Assembly (NCBI RefSeq): GCF_900230255.1
Contig: NZ_OCNJ01000002.1
Coordinates: 124,001-188,000, forward strand
Reading direction: 5' to 3'
DNA length: 64,000 bases
DNA from: Caenispirillum bisanense
GTDB taxonomy: Bacteria > Pseudomonadota > Alphaproteobacteria > Rhodospirillales > Rhodospirillaceae
In this document: in pieces, positions 11,312 through 19,411 of the stretch
Layout of the letters: the number at the start of each line of letters is the position of its first letter
How positions within the stretch are numbered: the stretch's first letter is position 1
The notes under the pieces: model-generated
Databases searched by the model: none
Seen by the model: only the letters and a program-made list of their open reading frames with translations
What the model was told of the DNA's origin: nothing
Position numbers and translations under genes: made by a program

Positions 11312-12154
11312 CTACCGCGCTGCACCCTTCTGCGGCGCCGGGCCGAGGCGGTTGAGGATCTCGTCCACCTCCTGCTCCAGGCGCTTTTCCTTGTACTGCT
11401 GCATGCGGCGCTCGCGCCACGTCTCGGCGAAGTGGCGGGCGGTGGCGAGCTGCGCCTCGCGGATCTGCTTCTGCAGCTCGTTCTTTTCCTTCAGGGCCTG
11501 GGCGCGCTCGTCGATCTGGCGGCGGATGGCGGCCATGCGCACCAGCGTCTCGTCGATTTCCGGCGCCCGCGGCTGGCCTTCCAGCTCGGCCAGGGCGACC
11601 TTCACCTTGCCGCTGTAGTATTCCGCGCGCTCGGGCGTGCGCGAGTGGTAGTAGGCGGCGGCGGTGTCCCAGTCGCGCGTCTCGGCATAGAGGTTGGTGA
11701 GGAATTCCGCCGCATAGGCGGCGTTGGCGCGGGGGTCGAAGGCTTCTTCCAGGCTGTCGAAGGCCTCGCCGTGCCAGTGCAGGTTCACCTGCATGCAGCC
11801 GACGTCGATGTTGCGCACGCCCTTGGCCTTCAGGCGCTGCACCTCGGCAATGGCTTCCTCCTTGCTCGGCAGATATCGCCCACGTCCCTCGGCCATGACC
11901 GTCCACGGCCAGGCGACGCGGCCGCCGCGCGCCTTGTCCCAGCGGCCGGACTCGACCAGCGAGATGGCGCTGAGCAGGTTGGCCGGCATGGAGCGGTAGC
12001 CTTCCTCGCGCTGGGTGGCGGCGCGGCACAGGTCCGGCGGCGGGGTTGGCGCCTCGGCCGGCGCGGCGGCCCGCACCGGCGCCGGCGCGACGACGACAGC
12101 CGCAGCGAGGAGGGCGGCGGCGAAGGCGGCGAGGCGGAAGGTGCGGTGCATCAT
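11312..12154 (-). CDS. Secreted lytic transglycosylase (SLT domain)
   Basis: A periplasmic peptidoglycan-cleaving enzyme of the SLT type. From MMHRTFRL it has a signal peptide (LAAFAAALLAAAVVVAPAPVRAAA), then the catalytic segment LLSAISLVESGRWDKARGG with the general-acid Glu in SLVESG, GCMQVNLHWHGEAF and AAAYYHSRTPERAEYY, all typical of lysozyme-like transglycosylases. The C-terminal 90 residues form a long charged helix or coiled coil (AALRRQIDERAQ-type pattern). An upstream in-frame ATG at 12187 would give an 11-residue extension; neither start has a strong ribosome binding site. Confidence 0.88.
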   Translation of the reverse strand: MMHRTFRLAAFAAALLAAAVVVAPAPVRAAAPAEAPTPPPDLCRAATQREEGYRSMPANLLSAISLVESGRWDKARGGRVAWPWTVMAEGRGRYLPSKEEAIAEVQRLKAKGVRNIDVGCMQVNLHWHGEAFDSLEEAFDPRANAAYAAEFLTNLYAETRDWDTAAAYYHSRTPERAEYYSGKVKVALAELEGQPRAPEIDETLVRMAAIRRQIDERAQALKEKNELQKQIREAQLATARHFAETWRERRMQQYKEKRLEQEVDEILNRLGPAPQKGAAR

Positions 12155-12399
12155 CGGCGGCCGGCGAACAGGGGTGGAAGGCGCCATACCTAACGCGGAT
12201 GGCCTAGGCCGTCGAGGGCAAGCACCCGCCGTGCCAACATGGCATGCGCTGGGCGAATGGCTCCCAGCCCTCAACGCGGGGGTTGCCAAAGCCTTGCGCG
12301 AAAACGATTTCTTCGCCGTGTTCGAGGGATGCATGACCAAAATGTGGTCGTGCCTATTTTTTAGGCTTGCGTCCCGCGGCCGCGAGCGCTAATTTTTGC

Positions 12400-12498
12400 A
12401 TCGCAGCAACCGGACGGTCCTCGGACAGTCCAACCGTCTGCCTTTCTTGGACGTTTCCTCCCTAGACTTGGGCCGCGCTTCGTGCGCGGCCTTTTTTT
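12400..12498 (+). ncRNA. Candidate small RNA, mmgR/suhB-like (alphaproteobacterial sRNA)
   Basis: No coding gene uses this strand here, yet a textbook intrinsic terminator is present: GGCCGCGC (12471-12478), loop TTCGT, GCGCGGCC (12484-12491) and seven T (12492-12498). Just upstream is TTTCCTCCCTAGACTTGGGC (12454-12473), whose CCUCC tract could pair with Shine-Dalgarno sequences. A 5' hairpin is formed by GACGGT (12413-12418) and ACCGTC (12433-12438). From memory this layout and the UUUCCUCCCUAGACUU core match the mmgR/suhB sRNA family of alphaproteobacteria. A -35/-10 pair CTTGCG and CTAATT (about 12366-12394) would place the 5' end near 12400. The 5' end is approximate. Confidence 0.6.
12471..12498 (+). 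terminator. Intrinsic terminator of the sRNA candidate
   Basis: Perfect 8-bp stem GGCCGCGC/GCGCGGCC with loop TTCGT, followed by a run of seven T. Polarity is rightward only; the opposite strand lacks the T run after the hairpin, so it does not serve the iclR gene that ends at 12540. Confidence 0.85.
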
Positions 12499-12539
12499 GT
12501 CCGCGGCCAGCCCGAAGGGCGCGCGGCGGCCGGCGCGGG

Positions 12540-13340
12540 TCAGGAGGTCGCGGGCGCCGCCCGGCCCGACCACCCGAGGTCGCGGGAGATGGCGTCGGCC
12601 GTCTTCAGCAGGGCCGCTCGCAGGCTGTCCTGGACGCCGTCGTTGTGCATCACCATGTCGGGGCCGCTGACGTTGATCGCCGCCACCACCTGTCCGACGT
12701 AGTCGCGGATGGGGGCGGCGATGGCCGTCGAGTAGTCGGAGTAGTCGAGCGCCCAGCCGGCCCGGCGGTCGGCGGCGATGCGTTCCTTCAGTTCGAGCAG
12801 CGTCTGCGGCGCCGGCGGCGGATAGCCGTCGATGCGCACGCCCTTGTAGAGGGTGGTCAGGTCGTCGTCGTCCAGCGCGGTCAGCAGGACGCGGCCCATG
12901 GCGATGGTGTGGCAGGGGAAGCGCGATCCCACCGGCACGTTCACCGAAATGCGCTGCGGCGCCAGGGCGCGGTAGATGTAGATGGCTTCCGTGCCTTCGC
13001 GAACCGCCATGTGGCTCGACATGCTGGTGTCGTCGCGCAGGCGGTTGATGTAGGGCACGGCCACCTGGAGGATTTCGCGCCCGGCGAGGAAGCTGAAGCC
13101 GCGCGACACCACCTGCGGCCCCAGTTCATAGGTGTTGCGGCCCGTCTTGGTCAGATACCCCATCTCCGTCAGCGTGAAGACGATGCGGTAGATGGACGAC
13201 GCGCTGACGCCCAGGTGGGCGGCGAAGTCGGCCGTGGTCAGCGACCGGCGCTCGGCGGAGAACAGCTCCAGCACCCGCAGGGCCTTCTGCAGTGCCGGAA
13301 CGATGTAGGGGCCTGCCGGCTCTCTGGTGTTCTCTTCCAA
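12540..13340 (-). CDS. IclR-family transcriptional regulator
   Basis: A 266-residue IclR protein: winged helix-turn-helix at about residues 12-75 (VPALQKALRVLELFSAERRS, then TTADFAAHLGVSASSIYRIVFTLTEMGYL) and a C-terminal effector domain with the family segments AMGRVLLTAL, GWALDYSDYSTAIAAPIRDY and VVAAINVSGP. No ATG precedes the HTH, so I place the start at a TTG (13340); a GTG further upstream is possible. The long open frame that continues to 15344 on this strand is out of frame with the transporter gene and is an artefact. It lies 107 bases downstream of the TAXI-TRAP genes on the same strand and probably controls them (inference from position). Confidence 0.87.
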   Translation of the reverse strand: MEENTREPAGPYIVPALQKALRVLELFSAERRSLTTADFAAHLGVSASSIYRIVFTLTEMGYLTKTGRNTYELGPQVVSRGFSFLAGREILQVAVPYINRLRDDTSMSSHMAVREGTEAIYIYRALAPQRISVNVPVGSRFPCHTIAMGRVLLTALDDDDLTTLYKGVRIDGYPPPAPQTLLELKERIAADRRAGWALDYSDYSTAIAAPIRDYVGQVVAAINVSGPDMVMHNDGVQDSLRAALLKTADAISRDLGWSGRAAPATS

Positions 13341-13447
13341 GGACGTCGTCTCGCGGTGGTGGGCGGAAGGGGTTGCAGGGGAGCCGGCGCATCGGTCCGC
13401 CGACACGAAGCGGGAGGCCCGAGGGCCTCCCTGCCGTGTGCGTTGAT

Positions 13448-15721
13448 CTATGCGAGGGCCGCCCGTCTGGCAAGCAGCGTGTTGCGTCCCAACACCACCA
13501 CGACCACCGTCCCGGCCGCCGCCACGGCCCACGGGTTGCTGCCCACCAGGACCAGCCCGGCCAGGGTCAGCAGAACCTTGTCGAGCGTGCCGAGCGTCGT
13601 CTTGAAGTAGCCGATGTAGGCCGCCGACAGGGCGACGATGCAGGTGATGCCGGACCCCAGCGCGAGCAGGAACTCGCTCCAGGTGAAGTCCACGAACAGC
13701 AGGCTCGGGGCATAGATGAACATGAACGGCACCAGGGCCTTGCCCATGGACAGGCGGAAGGCGGTCAGGCCGGTGCGCATGGGGTCCGACCCCGATATGC
13801 CGGCACCCGCATAGGCGGCGAGCGCGACCGGCGGCGTCACGTCGGCCAGGACGCCGTAGTAGAAGACGAAGAAGTGGGTGGCGACCAGCGGCACGCCCAG
13901 CTCGTTCAGCGCCGGGGCGGCGATGGAGGCGAGGATGATGTAGGTGGGTGTCGTCGGGATGCCGGCGCCCATGACGATGCAGGCGAGGCCCACCAGCAGC
14001 AGGCCGACGAACAGGGTCGCCGCCGTCGTGGTGATGGTGCCGGTGGGGTCGACCGCCGACAGCCACAGGCCCGTCGCCTCGGCCAGCTGGATGACGGCGC
14101 CGGAGAACTTGAAGCCGAGGCCGGTCAGCGTGGTGACGCCCAGGATGAAGCCGACGCAGGCGCAGGCGGCGGTGATGGCGATGGAATGCTGCGCGCCGCT
14201 CACCAGGCCTTCCTTCAGGCGGTGCGGCGTCAGCACCGACGAGGTGTCCAGGCTGCCGATCTTCAGGGCCTTGGTGAGGAGCGGGATGTAGGAGCAGACG
14301 ACGGTGAGGATGATGCCCCAGAACGCCGACAGGAACGGCGTGTACTGCATCAGCAGCAGGGTGACCATGGCCACCAGCGGGATCAGCAGGTGCCACGACC
14401 GCTTCAGCACGTCCAGGATCTGCGGGATCTGGTCCTTGCTCATGCCTTCGAGGCCGAGGCGGCGGGCCTCCAGGTGGACCATGCACAGCGTCGCGAGGTA
14501 GTGGAACGCCGCCGGCACGATGGCGATGAGGATCAGCTCGTTGTAGGGAATGCCGAGCATCTCGGTCATCACGAAGGCCGAGGCGCCCATGATCGGCGGT
14601 GTCACCTGGCCGCCGCACGACGACGAGGCCTCGACGGCGGCGGCGAACTTGGGCGAGAAGCCCTTGCGGATCATCATGGGGATGGTGAAGGCGCCGGTCG
14701 TCACCGTATTGGCGATGGGCGAGCCGGAGATCATGCCGAAGAAGCCCGACGACACCACCGAGACCTTGGCCGGGCCGCCGGAATAGCGGCCGGCGAGAAT
14801 GGTCGCCAGCTCGATGAACAGCTGGCCGAGGCCGGACGCCTGCGCCAGCACGCCGAACAGGACGAAGTGGAAGACGTAGGTGGCGACGACGCCGATGGCG
14901 ACGCCGTAGATGCCTTCCGTGCCCAGGTACAGGTGGTTGACCATGCGGATGATGTCGTAGCCGCGGTGCGCCAGCATGCCCGGCAGGTAGGGGCCGAGCA
15001 CGGCGTAGAGCAGCGCCGCCGTCCCGATCACCGGCAGCGTCTCGCCCATGGTGCGGCGGGCGGCTTCCAGTACCATGACGATGGCCAAGAGGCCCATGAT
15101 GTAGTCGAGCGGGCTGGGGAAACCGGCGTTGGCGATGAAGATGTCCTCGAAGAACACCACGAGGTACAGCGACGACGCCATGCCCGCGACCGCCAGCGGC
15201 CAATCGACCACGGACAGCCGGTCGCCGAGCCCGCCGAGCGCCCGGATCGGCAGTGCCGTCAGGGCGATGATGCCGACCACGCCCATCAGGCCCCACAGCG
15301 CCAGATCCGGCACCTGTCCGCTCAGGGTGTCGACCAGCTGCCATGCCAGGAACATGTAGAAGGCGGCGAAGGCCAGCCCGAAGCCCCAGGCGCGCGGCGT
15401 GCCCGTGCCCTTCTGGCGGGGGAAGAACAGGAAGACGAGCGGCAGGATGAACGACATGTGCACCGACCGGTGCATCACCTCGTTCAGCAGCCCGAAGCCG
15501 GCCGTGTAGACGTGGAACAGGCTGATGGCGATGCAGGCGACCGTGGCGATGGCGCCGGTCGAGCCGGTCAGGCGGCGGAAGTTGACCTCGTTGTCGTACT
15601 TCCGGACCAGCTCGTCCGCCTGTTCGGCGGAAATGTGATGGAAGCCCTGATCGTCCACCATTTCCGGGCGGCCGGCATCGCGGGACGGGGCGTGGGGCGG
15701 GCGGGGCGCCTCAAGGCTCAT
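13448..15721 (-). CDS. TRAP transporter fused permease (4TM/12TM DctQM type)
   Basis: A 757-residue integral membrane protein with a cytoplasmic N-terminal tail and about 16-19 hydrophobic segments. The first third (LTGSTGAIATVACIAISLFHVYTAG...) corresponds to the small DctQ-like subunit and the rest to the large DctM-like subunit, with SGGPAKVSVVSSGFFGMISGSPIANTV, GGQVTPPIMGASAFVMTEML and MGAGIPTTPTYII as family signatures. It works with a periplasmic TAXI binding protein in ion-driven uptake. The start ATG has GGAG nearby and lies 13 bases after the DUF1850 gene, in the order TAXI protein, DUF1850, permease. Confidence 0.95.
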   Translation of the reverse strand: MSLEAPRPPHAPSRDAGRPEMVDDQGFHHISAEQADELVRKYDNEVNFRRLTGSTGAIATVACIAISLFHVYTAGFGLLNEVMHRSVHMSFILPLVFLFFPRQKGTGTPRAWGFGLAFAAFYMFLAWQLVDTLSGQVPDLALWGLMGVVGIIALTALPIRALGGLGDRLSVVDWPLAVAGMASSLYLVVFFEDIFIANAGFPSPLDYIMGLLAIVMVLEAARRTMGETLPVIGTAALLYAVLGPYLPGMLAHRGYDIIRMVNHLYLGTEGIYGVAIGVVATYVFHFVLFGVLAQASGLGQLFIELATILAGRYSGGPAKVSVVSSGFFGMISGSPIANTVTTGAFTIPMMIRKGFSPKFAAAVEASSSCGGQVTPPIMGASAFVMTEMLGIPYNELILIAIVPAAFHYLATLCMVHLEARRLGLEGMSKDQIPQILDVLKRSWHLLIPLVAMVTLLLMQYTPFLSAFWGIILTVVCSYIPLLTKALKIGSLDTSSVLTPHRLKEGLVSGAQHSIAITAACACVGFILGVTTLTGLGFKFSGAVIQLAEATGLWLSAVDPTGTITTTAATLFVGLLLVGLACIVMGAGIPTTPTYIILASIAAPALNELGVPLVATHFFVFYYGVLADVTPPVALAAYAGAGISGSDPMRTGLTAFRLSMGKALVPFMFIYAPSLLFVDFTWSEFLLALGSGITCIVALSAAYIGYFKTTLGTLDKVLLTLAGLVLVGSNPWAVAAAGTVVVVVLGRNTLLARRAALA

Positions 15722-15734
15722 GGTGGGTCTCCTC

Positions 15735-16289
15735 TCAGCGGCCCACGCCGGGCCGAAGGGGTGTCGGACAGGGGGCGGGGCGCAGGTACAGGGCCTGATC
15801 GCTCCACTGGTTCAGATCGACCGTCCCACCAGCCGCGTGCAGACGGTTGCGGTACTCGGCGTCGGTGCGGACGACCAGCCGCGGGATGGCGCGGTCCATG
15901 GTCAGGCGGAAGCGCCCGTCCTCGTGCTCCCAGGCCAGGCCCCCCGGTTCGTCGGCGCCGGAGGGAAGCCCCTGCCCGTGGGCGACGAAGATCTCGGCGG
16001 TCTGGCGAATGGCGCCGTCGGCGTCGAGGACGTATTCGTCGCGCACCGGGGTGAGCGACACGGAATGGATGAAGGACAGCGCGAAGGCGCCGTCCGGCCC
16101 GAGAGGAACCCGCGCGAGCGGCTCCTCGTGCGGGTGGGTCAGGACGTCGAGGTGCGGCACGCAGGCGGCCGCCGCGGGATCGGTGGCAGGGGTCGGCATC
16201 GGTCCGGCGCAGCCGGCCAGCACCGCGAGCAGCAGTGCCGGCCGGAACACACGGGCGACGGCCTCCTTACTTGACGAGGCCTTTTTCAC
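15735..16289 (-). CDS. DUF1850 protein, predicted lipoprotein, TAXI-TRAP associated
   Basis: DUF1850 proteins are regularly encoded between TAXI binding proteins and fused TRAP permeases, as here; the biochemical role is unknown. The N-terminus contains LLLAVLAGCAG, a lipobox, so the protein is probably a lipoprotein. The conserved core includes FALSFIHSVSLTPVRDEYVLDADGAI and RFRLTMDRAIPRLVVRTDAEY. Two GTG starts are possible: 16289 (184 residues, overlapping the upstream gene by 23 bases) or 16250, 11 bases after a perfect TAAGGAGG that includes the upstream stop codon. The latter gives a very short signal peptide, so I keep the longer form. Confidence 0.82.
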   Translation of the reverse strand: MKKASSSKEAVARVFRPALLLAVLAGCAGPMPTPATDPAAAACVPHLDVLTHPHEEPLARVPLGPDGAFALSFIHSVSLTPVRDEYVLDADGAIRQTAEIFVAHGQGLPSGADEPGGLAWEHEDGRFRLTMDRAIPRLVVRTDAEYRNRLHAAGGTVDLNQWSDQALYLRPAPCPTPLRPGVGR

Positions 16290-17238
16290 GGTAGTACCGC
16301 TCGGCGCCGGGGTGGAGGGGGACCGAGATGGACTCGAGGGCGCTTTCCAGGGTGATCTCCTTACCCTTCACGTGCACCTTGGCGAGCGTCTCGGTGTTCT
16401 CGTACAGCGCCTTGGTCAGGGCGTAGGCGAGGTCTTCCGGCAGGTCCGCATGGGTCGCCCAGATGGCGCGCACGGCGATGGTCTGCACGTCCTTGTCGAG
16501 GCCCTTGTAGGTGCCGGCCGGCAGGGTGGCGCGGGCGTAGTAGGGCTGAACCTTCAGCAGCTCGTCGACGGCCGGGCCGGCGATGGGCAGGACGGTGATG
16601 TCGTGGGCGTTGGCCAGCTCGGTGATCGAGGCGGTCGGCGCACCGGCGGTGATGAGCGAGGCGTCGAGGTTGCCGTCGGCGATCTTCTCGGCCGACTGCG
16701 AGAACGACGAATAATCCTCGCTGACGTCTTCGCGCTTCAGGCCGGCGACGTTCAGCAGGTCGCCGAGCAGCTGCCACTGGCCGGACCCGGGGGAGCCGGA
16801 GGACACGGAGTGGCCCTTCAGGTCCTCGAAGGAGGACATGCCGGCGCCGGTGCGGGCGACCAGCTGCACGGTTTCCGGGTAGAGGGCGCCGAGGGCGCGG
16901 ATCTTGTCCTGCGCCTTGCCGTCGAACTGGTTCTTGCCGTGGTAGGCGGCGTCCAGGATGTCGGCGGCCACGAAGGCGGTCTCGATCTCGCCGCGCCCCA
17001 GAAGGCCGGCGTTGGCGACCGAGGCGTTGCCGGTCTCGGCGGTGGCCGACAGCTTCTTGTCGCCCAGGTCGACGGTGTTGGAGATGAGCTGCGCCAGCAT
17101 GCCGCCCAGCGGATAGTAGGTGCCGCCGGTGCCGCCGGTGGCGATGCCGACGAAAACGCGCTCGGCGGCGGTCGCCGGGGCCGCGACCGCGAGGGTCAGG
17201 GCGGCGACGGCGCAGGCCCGGATGATGCTCTTCTTCAT
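16267..17238 (-). CDS. TAXI-family TRAP transporter substrate-binding protein
   Basis: A 323-residue periplasmic protein. The signal peptide MKKSIIRACAVAALTLAVAAPATAA is followed by ERVFVGIATGGTGGTYYPLGGMLAQLI, the signature of TAXI (TRAP-associated extracytoplasmic immunogenic) proteins, then TAETGNASVANAGLLGRGE and HSVSSGSPGSGQW. It captures substrate for the fused permease encoded two genes downstream; the family includes glutamate/2-oxoglutarate and other organic acid binders, and the ligand here is unknown. AGGAGTGAAGGA precedes the ATG. Confidence 0.93.
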   Translation of the reverse strand: MKKSIIRACAVAALTLAVAAPATAAERVFVGIATGGTGGTYYPLGGMLAQLISNTVDLGDKKLSATAETGNASVANAGLLGRGEIETAFVAADILDAAYHGKNQFDGKAQDKIRALGALYPETVQLVARTGAGMSSFEDLKGHSVSSGSPGSGQWQLLGDLLNVAGLKREDVSEDYSSFSQSAEKIADGNLDASLITAGAPTASITELANAHDITVLPIAGPAVDELLKVQPYYARATLPAGTYKGLDKDVQTIAVRAIWATHADLPEDLAYALTKALYENTETLAKVHVKGKEITLESALESISVPLHPGAERYYREKGLVK

Positions 17239-17350
17239 CAGTCCTTCACTCCTCTTGTCCCGGTTGAGCCTCCGACCAGGCCCCCCACCCGTGGCGACCA
17301 TGGCGAGCACCGGCGCGGGGACGACGCGCCGACGCGGAAGGGCGACGGCG

Positions 17351-18370
17351 TTACGGCACCGGCGACGACCCCACGAGTCGGTCGCACAGCAGCGCCGCCA
17401 CCCGCGCCCCGAGCCCCTGCGGATCGACCGCGGGATTCAGTTCGGCGAGGTCGGCCAGCGCAAGCTTCGGACCCTGGGGACCGCGGGCGGCGAGAACGCG
17501 ATCGATGACGGCCTCGATCACCTCCAGCGGCACGCCGCGCGGCGCCGGGGCACTGACCGCCGGCATGACGGCGCCGGGCAGGACGTCGAGGTCGAGCGTC
17601 AGGTGAACGAGGTCGCACTCGGCGACGAAATCGGAGACGAAGGCCAGCGTCGCGTCGAGGTGCCGCACGGTGCAGTCCTCGTCCAGCCGCCAGCGCGTCC
17701 CGGTCGCCGCCGCGCGCTCGAACAGGGCGGCGGTGTTGGCGGTGCGGCTGATGCCGACGCAGGCATAGCGGAAGGGCGCGCCGCGTTCGGTCAGATCGTC
17801 GTGGATCTGGCCGAAGGGCGTGCCGGAGGACGGGCCGGCGGCGCCGACGCGGCGCAGGTCGAAATGGGCGTCGAGGTTGAGAATGCCGATGCGGGCGTCG
17901 GGCCGGGCGCCGCGGGCCCAGCGGTCGAGCCCGCCGAACGAACCGTAGGCCGTCTCGTGGCCGCCGCCCAGCACCACCGGGCGGTGCCCTTCTTCAAGCA
18001 TGACGGCGACGGTGGATGCCAGCGCCTCCTGCGCGGTCTCCAGGGCGTCGCCGTGGCAGCGCACGTCGCCGAAGTCCCACACGCCGGGCGTCTCGTGCCG
18101 CCACGCCAGATTGGCGAGCGCGCGGCGCAGCACGACGGGGCCGGCAGCGGCGCCGCGCCGACCCTGGTTGCGGGCGACGCCGGCGTCGCAGGCGAAACCG
18201 ACGAGGGCAGGGAGGGGCTGGCGCGCCTGGCCGGGTTCGATCCGGCGCACCCGATGATGCCAGCGCACGGCGAGCGCACCGTCCTCGGGGTCGGTGCGTC
18301 CCGTCCAATTGTGATGTTCATTTTCATATATGAACATCGACGGCGGATGTTGCGCCAGTGCCTCGCCCAT
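17351..18370 (-). CDS. hutG: Formimidoylglutamase-like ureohydrolase (HutG/arginase fold)
   Basis: A 339-residue member of the arginase/agmatinase/formimidoylglutamase superfamily. The Mn-binding motifs are visible: GGGHE (VVLGGGHETAYGS), NLDAHFDLR and LTLDLDVLPGAVMPAVSAP. The N-terminal NWTGRTDPEDG and the GVWDFGDVRCHG region favour HutG, which converts N-formimidoyl-glutamate to glutamate and formamide in histidine breakdown. No other hut gene is in the window, so the substrate is inferred. The start is uncertain: 18370 has AAGGGCAG upstream, while an ATG at 18337 overlaps a perfect palindrome. A formamide or one-carbon link to the neighbouring purU is possible. Confidence 0.75.
   Translation of the reverse strand: MGEALAQHPPSMFIYENEHHNWTGRTDPEDGALAVRWHHRVRRIEPGQARQPLPALVGFACDAGVARNQGRRGAAAGPVVLRRALANLAWRHETPGVWDFGDVRCHGDALETAQEALASTVAVMLEEGHRPVVLGGGHETAYGSFGGLDRWARGARPDARIGILNLDAHFDLRRVGAAGPSSGTPFGQIHDDLTERGAPFRYACVGISRTANTAALFERAAATGTRWRLDEDCTVRHLDATLAFVSDFVAECDLVHLTLDLDVLPGAVMPAVSAPAPRGVPLEVIEAVIDRVLAARGPQGPKLALADLAELNPAVDPQGLGARVAALLCDRLVGSSPVP
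18313..18338. promoter_or_regulatory. Perfect palindrome GATGTTCA-N10-TGAACATC at the hutG start
   Basis: Two perfect 8-base arms separated by TTTTCATATA, in an AT-rich pocket that contrasts with the GC-rich surroundings. One candidate hutG start codon (18337) lies inside the right arm. The upstream stretch to about 18430 is also AT-rich (TTTAAAATATATCC) and contains promoter-like TATATT on the minus strand. An operator for a hutG repressor is the simplest reading. Confidence 0.45.
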
Positions 18371-18472
18371 TCTGCCCTTGGTTTTCGTTGGTTACATTCA
18401 GATTTAAAATATATCCGTCATTGCACGGAGGGCGCAACGATTCTGTCCGTTGCGGTCGAAACGTTTGCTCGG

Positions 18473-19411
18473 TCAGCCCATGCGTTCGGAGGCGTAGCTG
18501 CCGGGGCTGGCGGGGAAGACCACCGTCTTGCCGCCGTTCAGGAAGACGCGCTTGTGGATGTGGGCGTGGATGGCGCGCGACAGCACCTGGCTCTCCACGT
18601 CGCGGCCGAGGGAGATGTAGTCCTCCGGCGACTGGGCGTGGGTGACGCGCACCGTGTCCTGCTCGATGATCGGGCCTTCGTCGAGGTCGGCGGTGACGTA
18701 GTGCGACGTCGCGCCGATCAGCTTCACGCCGCGTTCGAAGGCCTGCTTGTAGGGGTTGGCGCCCTTGAAGCTGGGCAGGAAGGAATGGTGGATGTTGATG
18801 ATCCGCCCCGACATCTGCTGGCACATCTCGTCGGACAGGATCTGCATGTAGCGCGCAAGCACCACGAGGTCGGCGCCGGTGTCGCGGATGATCGCCATCT
18901 GCCGCGCTTCCGCCTCGGCCTTGGTCTGCCTGGTGACGGGGATGTAGTGGAACGGGATGTCGTGGTTCACCACGACCTTCTGATAGTCCAGGTGGTTGGA
19001 GACGACGCCGACGATGTCGATGGGCAGGGCGCCGATGCGCCAGCGGTACAGGATGTCGTTCAGTCAGTGGCCGAAGCGCGACACCATGACGATCACCTTC
19101 GTCTTCACGGCGTCGTCGTGGAAGGCGTGGTCCATGCCGAAGCGGTCGGAAATGGCGGTGAAGCCGTCCCGCAGATCCTCGATCGTGCTGCCCGTCTGGC
19201 TGGTGACGCTCACCCGCATGAAGAAGGTGCCGGTCAACTGGTCGTCGAACTGGGCGCTGTCGGTGATGTTGCAGCCGCTGTCCGCCAGATAGGTGGAGAT
19301 GGCGGCGACGATACCGCGGGTGGTCGGGCAGCGCACGGTCAGGGTGAAGCGGTCCCCGGCCGCGACGGCCGCCGCCGCGGCCGGCGCGGGAGTGGACAGG
19401 ACGGTGGTCAT
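18473..19411 (-). CDS. purU: Formyltetrahydrofolate deformylase, with in-frame TGA at codon 116
   Basis: PurU hydrolyses 10-formyl-THF to formate and THF. Residues 1-115 hold the ACT domain ([20 protein letters not shown]... to [10 protein letters not shown]) and residues 117-312 the formyltransferase-like domain ([59 protein letters not shown]). Both halves are intact and in one frame, interrupted only by TGA at 19066-19064. In homologues the motif reads H-C-L (E. coli AHCLGDLL), so the TGA replaces the conserved cysteine codon by one base. It is a selenocysteine candidate, a nonsense mutation or a base-call error. The ATG overlaps the folD stop (ATGA). The full span is given here. Confidence 0.85.

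Noticed and set aside
12540-15344. A 934-codon open frame on the minus strand
   Set aside because: Only its last 266 codons show IclR motifs; the rest is the out-of-frame shadow of the TRAP permease gene, rich in Arg, His and Pro.
13292-16054. A 920-codon open frame on the plus strand opposite the TRAP permease and IclR genes
   Set aside because: No family motif and a composition dominated by Arg, Gly, Asp and His, as expected for the antisense of GC-rich coding DNA.
18990-19063. A convincing SECIS element after the purU TGA
   Set aside because: Only a 5-bp GGCGC/GCGCC hairpin is visible 22 bases downstream, without the usual bulged U and GU-containing loop, so selenocysteine rests on the codon position alone.
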